Part shown: positions 45,879-64,000 of the stretch, in pieces
Position numbering within the stretch: the first letter of the stretch is position 1
How the letters are laid out: every line of letters begins with the position of its first letter
Assembly (NCBI GenBank): GCA_023238725.1
Contig: CM041535.1
Location: 28,239,478 to 28,303,477 of the forward strand
Direction: 5' to 3'
Length of the DNA: 64,000 bases
DNA from: Scortum barcoo
Lineage: Eukaryota; Chordata; Actinopteri; Centrarchiformes; Terapontidae
Notes under the pieces: model-generated
The model's input: the letters and a program-made list of their open reading frames with translations, nothing else
What the model was told of the DNA's origin: nothing
Databases searched by the model: none
Program-made: the position numbers and the translations under genes

Positions 45879-46220
45879 ATACAGTTTTCTCATCGCGATG
45901 CTTCATGTTCAGTCATGAGCAGGTCAAAGGTCAGAGGTCATCAGAGGTCAAAGGCCTGACAGTCAATAAGTGAATGATTATCGGTGATGAGTGAGGCTGA
46001 TCAAACTTCACTGACACACACACACACACGTTGGTGAAATGTAACTAAGTACATTTACTTACTCGAGTATTTCTCTGAAGTACATTTTGAAGTGTTTGTG
46101 CTCTCCGCCTGTTTGCAGAAGGAGTCCAGGGACTGGCTGGAGAACCGTTCTCCTGGAGGTTCCTCTCCGAGTTCCTCCATCCAGACCAGCAGAACACACA
46201 GCACACACACACCACACACA

Positions 46221-46251
<31 letters not shown>

Positions 46252-47120
46252 CACACACACACTCCTCTGGCTTCAAGGTCACCATGCAGCACTTCCACCG
46301 GCCCCGTAAGACTTTTATTTTTATTTCAGCTCTCTCAGTTTATTTCTCAGCGTTTATTCTTTAATAATAAAATTAACAGAGAGACGTTTAATAAATGTTT
46401 CTTTATTTTATTATTATACTTATCATATATACTTATATATATACTTATTAAATTATCAGTAATCAGTAATCGAGTATCTTCATTTCTTTCCTCCATGTTA
46501 ACTTTTTCTTCTCATCCTTTCAGAAAACGGCACCAACATCTACAAGAAGCCTCCGATCTACAAACAAGGTTTTTATTTTAATCTATTCGTCGATATTTCA
46601 GCCCCTCAGGACTCCTCACATGTAAAACACTGTCACACTGCTGTAGCGTGAAAACTAAAAGCTTCTCAAAAGAAGAATTCAAACGATGAAATCCAAACCC
46701 TCGATTATCAACAGGAGAAACTACATCTGAACATCTCACTCTGTTAAAGAAAAGAAATAAACACATTTTATCTTTGCCAAAATTATTCAGTTTAATTGAA
46801 TTGAATGAAACTTTTGTTTTAATCAGAAAATTCAAAGACGGGTTACAGAAACAGATGTGAGATCTTCTGTTGGTCAGTTGCACACACACACACACTTAAT
46901 CAGCTTTAACATGCCAGTTGTGTGTGTGTTTGTGTGTGTGTAGATGTAAATCTCTCGTCCTCTCAGCTCCCTCAGGGGAAACACATCGAGGATCTGATCA
47001 TCGAGTCCTCAAAGTTTCCAGCAGCTCAGCCTCCAGACCCGAACCTGCCCTCCAAGATCGAGACCGAGTACTGGCCCTGCCCTCCCTCTCTGGCTGTGAT
47101 AGGTACAACTGAAAACTGAC

Positions 47121-47171
<51 letters not shown>

Positions 47172-49874
47172 TGGCATTTTTATTTGAACAATCGAGATTT
47201 CAGTCCAATCAGATTATTCTTGTTTTGTTTTCTTTCGTTTCTCTTCCTGTCTCCCCTCGTTTTCTCTCCTCTGTCCTTGTCTCTCTTCTGTCCTTGTCTC
47301 CTCTCCTCTATGTAGAGAAGGAGTGGAGGAAGAAGGATCAGAGGGATGAAGATGAGGAGGAGGATGGAGAGCTGGATGACGAGCTGTGGGGTCTGCGAGC
47401 GCTTCAGAAACAGGAGCTGAACAAGGTGAAGCAGCGACACATCGGCCTGATTTAGTGAAGTACTGCGGTGAAGTACTGCAGTATCTAAAGGCTCTGTGGT
47501 GTTTTTGTACTTCCTGAAGTGAAGTTTCTCTTGTTCTCTTTAGATTCAGTCCAATCTGGGAAAAATCATCCTGAAGGAGGAGCTGGAGAAATCTTCAGCT
47601 CCTCTGAGGAGGAAAACTCGCTCTCTGCCAGACCGCAGTCAGCACGGCGGTACGTAAAGGAAGTACTGAGACCTCTACTGCAGTAAAACTACTGATGTCA
47701 CTCTGTAAAAATACTCCATTACAAATACAAGTCCTTCATTGAAAGTGTCTCTTCAGTGAGAAGCAGAAAAAGTAAAAGTACTGAACAGCTGATTGTCTCC
47801 TGTCAGTTTAAAAATGGATCCAGCAAGTCAAGAGATCATGTGAGAAAAAAACTAATTCTCATTTTAAGTACATTTACATTTCAAAATATATTGATCTTTG
47901 GAGGAAAACTCATAATTTACCTGCAGCTCCGTCTTTCATACTGCAACATTAAAGTGATGATTAATGATCAATAATTATAATCTAATAATATCATATATAT
48001 CATACTGCACACTCAGCTGCAGTGACACCTAGTGGTCAGGAGTGGTTGACATTTTCTGCACATTTAATATCCAACTAGTAAATCAGTTTATAGTTCGAGT
48101 ACACAGATTATACAATAAAAGTAGATTAGACAGTAACTTTAAACTTAATTAAATGGATCTTCACATAATAATTGATCTTTTCAGGCAAATGGAGGCTGTT
48201 TATAACGATGATCAGTTTCTTTAAGAGATAAAAGAACTTTTTAAATATAAATAATTTATCAGTAACATCAGCATCACGACAGTTTATCTGTTATTTCTGC
48301 TGGTTCCTCCTCACGCTCACTGTTGTCTTTCTTTGTTTCTGCAGGATCAAACGCCTCCAAGTCTGTTTATTTCCCGGCGTCCTCTAAGTCCGGCCTGTCC
48401 AGGGTGAGTCCTCGACACAAACATCCAATCACAGCAGAGTTTAACGGCGACGGCGACCAAAACGTTTCTGTTTGTTTTTCAGCTGCAGTCGGCCGAGTTC
48501 AGCCCGTCGGAGAAAAATCCTACAGGTACGAAGTCACATGATCGAAATGTGGATATACATATTTATATTTGTACGCTTCAATAACCCTCATATTTCCATT
48601 ATTGATCGTTTTTAGATTCTTTATTATTATCTGAAAGCTAAAACCTTGAAAATGATTTTGATTTTAATACTTATACTCATATTTTATACATTTTTCTGCA
48701 GTACATTTGTCTGACACCTGTACTGTATACAGATTCATATTATTTATAAATGATATATTAATTAATTCATATAAATTCTAATAAACTAATAAATGATGAA
48801 GTTAGGTGGTAGATTAAACTCCTCCAGCTGCAACATTAAAGTGATGAACACATTAAATAATCAATAATTATAATACAGTTTATTACTGAGTACTTTTACT
48901 TTTGGTACTGTAAGTATATTTTAAGTAATATTTTAAGTAAAACTTGTTGTATTGCAGATCTCAGTATAATAATAATATTAATCATTCTTTTTTAATTTCC
49001 TCTCTTTGTCTCCTGCAGATCTTCAGGTAAGAAACTTTGATTCATTCGTGGTTTGATCACTTTCATTGATTATTGATAGGTTTTATTGACGGCGTTCTGA
49101 TAAAGTGTGTGTTTTGTGTTTGTGTGTCAGAATGGAGACTCCAGGATGGACAGAGGAAACTCTCTCCCCAGCATGTTGGACCACAAAGTAATTATTGATC
49201 AAGCTGTTATTAATAAAAACTAATAATCCTGTATTTACTCCGAGCTCCTCGGAGTAGAGCCGCTGCTCCTTCATATCGAGAGGAGTCAGCTGAGGTGGCT
49301 TGGGCATCTGTTTCGGATGCCCCCTGGACGCCTCCCTAGGGAGGTGTTCCAGGCAGCATGTCCCACCGGGAGGAGGCCCAGGGAAGACCCAGGGACACGC
49401 TGGAGAGACTATGTCTCTCGGCTGGCCTGGGAACGCCTCGGGTCCCCCCGGAAGAGCTGGAGGAAGTGTCTGGGGTGAGGGAAGTCTGGGCATCTCTGCT
49501 CAGACTGCTGCCTCCGCGACCCAGGTCCCGGACCAAGCGGATGAAGATGGATGGATGGATAGATGGATGGAATCCTGTATTTTATCTTTTAATCAATGAA
49601 GTGGACTGATGCTTTTAATTTGAAAGAGAAGTCACTGAAGTACAATCAGCTTCTTTTTTAACACTTTAAGTTATAATGAATTGTTGCTCCATCTATTGTG
49701 TGACTGATTGATTTATTGATTGATTGATTGGTCTTTTAGATCTACCCTTATGAGATGCTGGTGTTGACCCACAGGGGGCGAAGCAAACTGCCCCCCGGTG
49801 TGGACCGAACCAGGCTGGAGGTAAAACTGTCGGCTTCACTCACATTTGGATTAAATGATGATATTTATCGTCCT

Positions 49875-49910
<36 letters not shown>

Positions 49911-50052
49911 GTGTTTGTGTGTGTCGCTCGCCCCTCAGAGACACCTCTCTCAGGAGGAGTTCTTCAGCGTTTTCGGGATGTCCATCGAGGAGTTCGACCA
50001 ACTTTCTCTCTGGAAGAGGAACGACCTGAAGAAGAAAGTCTGCCTCTTCTGA
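43141..50052 (+). CDS. dmtn: Dematin (DMTN/EPB49), 15 coding exons, one frame break
   Basis: Actin-bundling protein of the erythrocyte membrane skeleton and other cells. The first exon (43141-43175) has ATGATGCCAAAG from 43164. Further exons: 44118-44198, 44291-44419, 45788-45833, 46119-46305, 46524-46568, 46944-47102, 47316-47425, 47544-47649, 48345-48403, 48483-48525, 49019-49026, 49131-49187, 49740-49820, 49939-50052. Product about 411 residues (human about 405). Conserved blocks: GYKDLAALPRDKAILDIERP, NIYKKPPIYKQ, EDLIIESSKFPAAQPPDPN, YWPCPPSLAV, an acidic stretch (DEDEEEDGELDDE), RRKTRSLPDRS, and the C-terminal villin headpiece from KIYPYEML to LKKKVCLF. The exon at 45788-45833 is one base too long to join the next in frame. 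The 46119 exon encodes a Thr-His tract from a CA repeat. The headpiece ends VCLF where mammals have ASLF. Confidence 0.93.
43517..43815. repeat. 29-bp minisatellite in dmtn intron
   Basis: About ten units of actatatttacctctgatgg followed by agtaaaaat, nearly identical at the left and more diverged after 43680. Confidence 0.95.
45095..45440 (+). repeat. Dispersed fish repeat (AAGTAAAAGTACTT words)
   Basis: Stretches such as gaagtaaaaagttccatgct and tactcaagtaaagtataaat match a frequent teleost repeat rich in agtact/agtaaaa words. Related copies lie at 47690-47960, 48640-48900 and 54840-55150. Confidence 0.5.
45632..45724. repeat. GT microsatellite in dmtn intron
   Basis: Interrupted GT run shortly before the exon at 45788. 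Confidence 0.9.
45806..45833 (+). other. dmtn: Single-base frame break in dmtn exon at 45788-45833
   Basis: The exon reads RSLSPRSISPPLLPR and ends in phase 1, but the next exon must start in phase 0 to encode KESRDWLENRSPGG and stay in frame with NIYKKPP. Removing one C (for example in the CCCC run at 45827-45830) gives the family-like end SPP..PE. Confidence 0.7.
45921..45950 (+). promoter_or_regulatory. Four AGGTCA half-sites in direct repeat (DR1, DR1, DR4)
   Basis: AGGTCA occurs at 45921-45926, 45928-45933, 45935-45940 and 45945-45950, all on the plus strand, with spacers of 1, 1 and 4 bases. Such direct repeats are the known binding form for RXR-type nuclear receptors. Function here is untested and chance repetition is possible. 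Confidence 0.3.
46195..46265 (+). repeat. dmtn: Coding CA microsatellite in dmtn
   Basis: An interrupted CA repeat (CACACACC variants) lies inside the exon at 46119-46305. Frame is preserved through it and gives alternating Thr-His with a few Pro, between SSIQTSRTHS and SSGFKVTMQHF. There are no GT donors within it, so it is unlikely to be spliced out. Confidence 0.75.
47120..47170. repeat. CA microsatellite in dmtn intron
   Basis: About 24 CA units between the exons at 46944 and 47316. Confidence 0.9.
47690..47995 (+). repeat. Dispersed fish repeat, copy 2
   Basis: Contains aaatactccattacaaataca, aaaaagtaaaagtactgaac and ctgcaacattaaagtgatga. The last phrase recurs in the copy at 48640-48900. 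Confidence 0.5.
48640..48960 (+). repeat. Dispersed fish repeat, copy 3
   Basis: Contains tcctccagctgcaacattaa and agtgatgaacacattaaata, then agtacttttacttttggtac, paralleling the 47690 copy. Confidence 0.5.
49019..49026 (+). other. dmtn: 8-nt microexon of dmtn
   Basis: ATCTTCAG sits between an acceptor (tctcctgcag) and a donor (gtaaga). It joins the preceding phase-1 exon and the following phase-0 exon to give TDLQNGDSRMDRGNSLP, which lines up with mammalian GLQNGE..RMDRGNSLP. Omitting it would shift the frame. Confidence 0.8.
49240..49565 (+). mobile_element. 3' end of an RTE-clade (Rex3-like) LINE in a dmtn intron
   Basis: The plus strand encodes IERSQLRWLGHLFRMPPGRL, then a frame-shifted but recognisable REVFQA..PRGRPRT, DYVSRLAWERLG and PPEELEEVSGVREVWASLLR, and ends in a (GGAT)n tail. 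This tail and C-terminal sequence are typical of the Rex3/RTE LINEs that are widespread in fish. 5'-truncated and dead. Confidence 0.75.
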
Positions 50053-53000
50053 CGGGCCGCATGTCCCACAATCCCCTGCTCTTCCTGGATCTCTGCGGGA
50101 TCCTGACACCACACAAACAACAAAACGTCATTATCAGCACCGCCGCCATCTTCACAGCCGCTCACTGTCAGTCGGACGCTCAGTGAGACGTCTCAGGTTC
50201 GATGTGATTTCAGACTCCTGCTGCTCACGTCAGCTCCGCCTCTTTTCATCTGTTTGATAAGCTTCAGTTTCTAGATGTCTGTGGAAATTAACGACAAAAG
50301 TCCCGAGCGAGCACAAAGAATCGACCTGCAGGTGAAGATGGAGCACAGATCGATGTTCGAACACGCCACAGAGGAAGAGCCTCTTTAATTCGTCCTCTGA
50401 GCCTCGGTCACACCAGCATGTTCGCACTGGATCCATCTCATTAAATCATTTCCTTTCTGAGGGTTTTGCTTCACTCTGAAACTGCGACTGAAGAACACAT
50501 TTAGATAAGTGATAAATATCTAAAATACAACCAAGTCTTCATGTATATTTTTCTGAATGTGAGGATTGTTTCATCCAGTCTGATTTAAACCTGCTCTGCT
50601 GGAGTTTAGACAAAAGATTAATTCAGATCTGAAGTTATGGATTACAAACAGTAACATCAGTTTCAGTAAAGCTGAATATGATGATATTTGCAGATGTTTG
50701 CAGGAGATTAATAAAATAAAGGATAAAATCATCAGACAGGAATTAAACATGTGACATATCATATCATATATTCTTATATCAAAATCAGATTAATCCATAA
50801 ATCACTCCTTCTCATTTCTTCTAGTGCAGGTTTATGATCCTCACAGATATTAAACTCTGATAAATCTGATTTCTGCCGTCACGTTGTCAGAGTTTAAATT
50901 TAAGTTGAATGAGTTTGTTGGTGGTCTCCTGTTGTGACCCGGGACAGATCAGCAGGAAGGTTCATCTCAAACACGTGAAGGTTGTTTGGTTGTCGTGGTG
51001 GAATTCATCTCTGGAGATTATTTAATAATCCCACTAATTTTAGCATTGAAAGTTTCCATCAGATGAAACATTAAAGTTGAAACTGTTTTTATCTTGAAGC
51101 TGACGAGTCTGGATTCTATTTTATTATCGAGCTTCCTGTCGGCTTTAAAAACATTCCTGCTGAGCCTCGTTTCGATCCGCCGCCGACTGCAGGTAAAGAC
51201 TCGTCAGCGACCTTTCAAAGGACTGTTCCTATTGGCTTAGCCAGCTATGATGTCATAATGACAGCATCTCTTTCCCAGCACCTGAAAAAAAAACGAGGAG
51301 ACATTTTGATCACAGTCGATGTTTGACACGACGTCCAACAACAAAGACTTCGACTGAATTTATTATTTTATTATTATTATTGTTCAGGATGTCAATTTAA
51401 ACAGTTATTTTGGACCGACGACCTTTAAAACGGCGTCTTTACATCTGCAGGTGTTTGCTCATAAACACAAATTATGTTTTTTCATATCGTATTTGATTGA
51501 TACTTGATTTTTAACACAGACTGAAGAAACCTTCTAGCGTCATCATCATTCGTTTAGACACTTGCATCATTTTGAATATGAGACATCGGAACGCTCCAAA
51601 GAAAGATGTAATGATGAAATACTGATAAATATGAAATCAAACTTCATATCTGGGACATAAAGAAACCTTCAGATATAATTTTTCCTTTAATGGTCCAAAC
51701 TTCGTCCCCTCAGCTGTGATCAAAGTGTCTCTTCTTGTTTTTCTTTCTTCAGCAGAAGCCACTGCCCTGTTTTATCGAAGTAAATACACAAAGACACAGA
51801 AACACACTCCTGAGGGATGTTTGCAGTGCAGAAAACAATAAAACCTTAAATCAGAGCTCAGAGCGGCGTCGCGGCGTCTCTCTGCACGGCTCCGGTTTGT
51901 CCAATCAGCAGGTTGTAGACATTTCGTGTTGCTTAGTGACCAAATGATGTGCAGCTATTTTTTATCTACATAGAGACGTGGCATGTTTGTTATTCAGATC
52001 TCAAATGTAAAAGTATTTTTAAAAAGTGAATTATATCAATTCATGAATATCGAAAAAAGAGAGACGCCTTTCCACCATCGAAGAAGACGACGGAGGGACG
52101 GAAAGGACAAAAAGGACAAAAAGGACAAAGTTCACCGGACTGTTCTGAGGACAGAGGCATGATGGGAAATAACTGGAGATCTTTACATTTTTCACCTCAA
52201 CAATCGAACTCGAAGTGAACTGAACCGATGATCTTCATCGTTAACACACAGACACTTCAGCACAAACATATATTATATATATACTGAATATATATACAGA
52301 CAGTATATATACACAGGTATATATCCAGAAAATATTAATATCCATCTGCAAGTCCGATCTGAGTCACACTGCAGTAAAGAAAATGAATTTTAAACTTCTT
52401 TTAGCACCTTTAACTCATTAAAAGCAGCACAGGCGTTGATTAAAAGCTGAAGGGACGATTTAAAGGTGCAATGTGTGTAATTAGTTAAATTAATGAGTCT
52501 AATTAATACAGCCAGCTTGGTATAATGACTGTAAACCAAGGAGACGACTTCAGAGGGAAGTGATTACAAAAAGAACGTAGATTACGAATGTTTTGGTGAT
52601 ATCGGCCCTCGCAGGTTCAGCTCAGGTTTCTATGAAACGTATAAAAGTCGCGTCGGGTCGCCTCTGCTGGATTTACTCGTCAGGTTTCTGCTGCTTCCTG
52701 AACTTCAGACACTAAATCTGAATCTGTCCGTGACAGATTCCCTCAGTCTTTGTAGGTCTCAGCTCGTCTTCAGATTTGATCCCAAATTAAACCAAATTAA
52801 AGTTCGCTCAAAAATAATTTTATTCTTTCTCGAGAGGAAAGTCTGATGAACATCCCTCCTCAGATAAAAACGTCACAGTCGAGTTTTCCTCTCCGAAGCT
52901 GTGTTTGTTATCACGATGTGCAAATTTAAGCAGCTTCTTCTTTTTTCCAAAAAATTCAGAAAATGAGGTTTCAGTTTGATGTCTGGAGGATTCGAGGAGA

Positions 53001-53945
53001 CGTCGAACACGTCGCAGTCTGCTCTCTGTGTTTACAGTCCTTCTGCCTGGTTCTGTATTATTATCGAAGGTGAATCAGCAGCTCAGACTCTGTGTGAGCT
53101 TTAAACTGAAGAACGCCACATCACATGCCACCGTGTCCGCCTCGCCACCACACGCTTCCTGTATCTGTGGAAAAAAATCAAAAAAGATAAATAAAAAATA
53201 AAAAACAAACAAACAAAGCTGTGGATGAAGATGTGTGACGTGTCACTGGAGTGAGCGAGCATCGGTCACTTTACGTTGATGATTTCCTTTTTCGTTGTTT
53301 TCTTTTGATTTCTGAGGAAAGATTCTGACGCCGTTTGATGATACTGAGAAGTTTTACGCTTTGTTCTGATTGGCTGTTTGTAGTTAGAAACAGGAAGTGG
53401 GTTGCTGTGACTAACACCATGATGACACAAAGATTGTTTCATGTTTCTCTTTTTTTGTACATTTTAAAGCTTTTTCCTTTTTTATCAAGTTATTTTAACA
53501 CACAAGGCGACTTCACGTCGGCGTGTCGGATATTTTACGTGCATGATGTCATAAAAATGATGATGATGTCATATTTTTATTTAACCTTTAATTAAAATGA
53601 TTTCTATTGTTCTAATATTTCTACGCTGCCAGTTTCAGGTGACGCACGCTCGAGGCAGAGAGACAGTCAGAGGTCAGAGGTCAGAGTCAAGATTAAGGTT
53701 AGACTACGATGAGAAAAAAAGTCATGTGTCAGCCTGAGGTCAGAGGTCAGTCAGAGGTCAGACTCGCTGACGGCGCCCCCTCCTGTCCGAAGCCGCCCTG
53801 CTGCTGTACATACTGAACCACTGAATGACAAAGTGATTCTTGTTGTTGTTGTTAATCTGGATGCAGGTGATGTAACAGATGAATGGTGACGTGAATGATT
53901 AACCATGAGTTACAATAAAGAGCATTTCTATTTGCTTTGAGGAGA
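50053..53945 (+). other. dmtn: Likely long 3' UTR of dmtn
   Basis: No coding exon seen for 3.9 kb after the dmtn stop. AATAAA at 53914-53919, followed by a TTTGCTTTG-rich stretch, is a plausible poly(A) site. AGGTCA direct repeats (DR1) occur at 53671-53683 and 53733-53760. Transcript length is inferred. Confidence 0.4.
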
Positions 53946-55590
53946 CGCTTCATTTTTCTGCAGTCACGTGATGAAACACAAAAATATTTCACTGTAAATG
54001 TTTCACTGTTCATCAGAGAGTCCACACACAGTAACGTGTTGACCTGATGGTGGCGTTCAATGAAAAGTCAGAGGATCAATAAAGTTTTTACAGTTCATCC
54101 TGAGGGGAACATGAAACCCATTTAACAGATGTTGAGATGTTTCAGCTCATCATGCAGGACAGACAGACATTAACGCCCATGCCTATAAATGATCATGATT
54201 ATTTTATTTAGACACTCAACAACTAATCTAAGATATCTTCATCAATATTTAAACTGTTTTCCGATTCTCTCTCTTTGACCAAATCACACACATTTACACT
54301 GTTCTGTTTCTATGTGATCTCCTTTTGATAATTAATAAAATATTTTTTCACTTCTACTCACCGAACCTCCCAGAAACTTTCCAGTCATCCTGCCTCAGAC
54401 AGACTAATGATGCTAAAATGACAAAATGAGTGATTCAGCTTAAAGGGACGCAAAGTTATCCAGCTTCAGATGTGATATGATGAATTAAACACAGGATCAT
54501 TTAAAGTTCGACTAATATTAAAATTCATTTTTAGTAATGTTTAAAACAAAAATCTGAGTACGTCTGCTTGGTGTTTTCTTTATTTCTGCGCTTGTTTGCT
54601 CAGAACTTTAATCAGGAAGAGAAGTTCAGATTTTTCTGCAGTGACAGCGCCCCCTATGTTAACGTCCTGCATCTGTGTTATTTACAGACACAACATCTGG
54701 ACACACTAAATAAACCTCCTCCTCTCTTTAGATGAACTCAGTGAGCAGTGAGACATTCAGAGCTCAGAAATGAAGATTAACTGCGAGATTCTCCATATTT
54801 TTCTTAATGTAAACAACAAATCCACGTTCAGGCTCAGTTCAAAGTACTTACTCCACTAAAAATAACAATACTTTATAAAATACTCTGTTACAAGCAAAAG
54901 TACTGCATCTGACTGAATGTGAGCAACAAAATGTAGTTAAAGTAAAAAAGTAAAAGTACTCATGAGGCTGTCAGTGTGGGATTATTGGATCTTAAAGATG
55001 TTTTGTTTGTTGAGGTAAAACTCATTTTATCTGCTTCATAAACTCTTACAGGTAGTTAAATATTTAATAACGCATCTTATTTTATGAACTGACTCAACAC
55101 ATTTAAGTATTTGGAAGTCTGAAAAGTAACTATAACTACTGTAAAATATAATATAGTATAACGCACCATAAAGATTAAAGACTAAAATAAATAATAAACT
55201 AGAGTAATAAATTAAGATATAGACCTAAAATATAAATTATACAACTAGAATAAAATAAATAACTAGAGATATTTACATTAGAATACAATTGAGATAATGT
55301 GAAAAAAGAAAAAAGTGTTGAAATGGTGCAATTAAGAGGAGTTTAAAGGTCTTATGACCGAATACAGTACAGGTACTAATTTACTTAGTTACTTTGCATT
55401 GCTGGTTTCTGATGAAAGTGGAGCTCAGATAAACACACTCTGTTAGAAGACAAATTAAATGCTGCTTTGAGTCTGATAATGAAGAAAAATATACTTATAG
55501 ACGTATAATTTGAGACATATATGAGTGTTTGTACATATAAATATACATGATGATGTTTGTACATATAAATATACATGAATGTGCTTAATG
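53946..55590. other. Intergenic DNA between dmtn and the AFAP1-family gene
   Basis: No gene seen. A dispersed agtact-type repeat lies at 54840-55150, and a block at 55180-55260 shares ataataaactagagtaataa with 22125. Confidence 0.5.
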
Positions 55591-55595
55591 ATGAG

Positions 55596-55684
55596 GTTTG
55601 AGTGTGTGTGTGTGTGTGTGTGTGTGCGTGTGTGTGTGTGTGTGTATGTGTGTGTGTGCGTGTGTGTGTGTGTGCGTGTGTGTG

Positions 55685-55724
<40 letters not shown>
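55596..55724. repeat. GT microsatellite upstream of the AFAP1-family first exon
   Basis: Interrupted (GT)n with GCGT and GTAT variants, ending about 200 bp before the start codon. A GACA tract (55901-55925) abuts the start codon. Confidence 0.95.
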
Positions 55725-55726
<2 letters not shown>

Positions 55727-55925
55727 GGTCCGTCCTCTCTCTCCTCCCTCGTGTGTCACTCTCAGGCAGGACTCGACCGTCAGACCTCAGACTGCTTCAC
55801 TCAGACGGACCGAGGAGGAGAAACAGACTCTGTGTGTGTTTGTGTCGCTGGATGTTTCCAGAGGAGACATGAGACCGAAGACCGACGGCTGCTGAGACCA
55901 CAGACAGACAGACAGACAGACAGAC

Positions 55926-64000
<8,075 letters not shown>

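Overview
The window is vertebrate, most likely teleost (percomorph-like) fish, nuclear DNA. The evidence is small coding exons with GT-AG introns, very dense CA/GT and complex minisatellites, and interspersed repeats typical of fish: an L2/CR1-clade LINE, an RTE/Rex3-type LINE tail, a tRNA-derived SINE and a PIF/Harbinger-type MITE. No bacterial, viral or CRISPR features are present.

Layout. 0-2.8 kb: a possible 3' terminal exon of an unidentified gene at the left edge, AT-rich DNA, and an orphan CpG-rich promoter-like block. 2.8-12.3 kb, minus strand: the catalytic subunit of protein phosphatase 2A, eight coding exons; the last exon carries a net 4-base insertion that removes the canonical C-terminus. 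12.66-13.6 kb: an AAC/AAAT-type tandem array. 15.0-17.5 kb, plus strand: srp19 (signal recognition particle 19 kDa protein), five exons, intact. 18.33-18.97 kb: a MITE with matching TIRs and a TAA duplication. 19.05-29.04 kb, plus strand: rsph14 (ARM/HEAT-repeat radial spoke protein), six exons separated by a 33-bp minisatellite, a GACA array and an antisense L2-type LINE; two exons carry single-base frame breaks. 29-43 kb: SINE, microsatellites, minisatellites, and candidate 5' UTR exons of the next gene. 43.16-50.05 kb, plus strand: dmtn (dematin, actin-bundling membrane-skeleton protein with a villin headpiece), fifteen coding exons including an 8-nt microexon and a coding CA repeat; one frame break. 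50.05-53.95 kb: likely long dmtn 3' UTR. 55.9 kb to the right edge, plus strand: the first three coding exons of an AFAP1-family adaptor, closest to afap1l2, whose first intron holds large CA and GT arrays.

The genes are independent housekeeping or cytoskeletal loci and form no operon-like system. I found no convincing novel multi-gene system. The most notable observations are the broken PP2A tail; the recurrence of small net insertions in three conserved genes (probably consensus error, needing checking); a Thr-His tract encoded by a microsatellite in dematin; loss of the PKA acceptor serine in the dematin headpiece; and a GACA array in rsph14 that repeats splice-donor-like motifs about twenty times.
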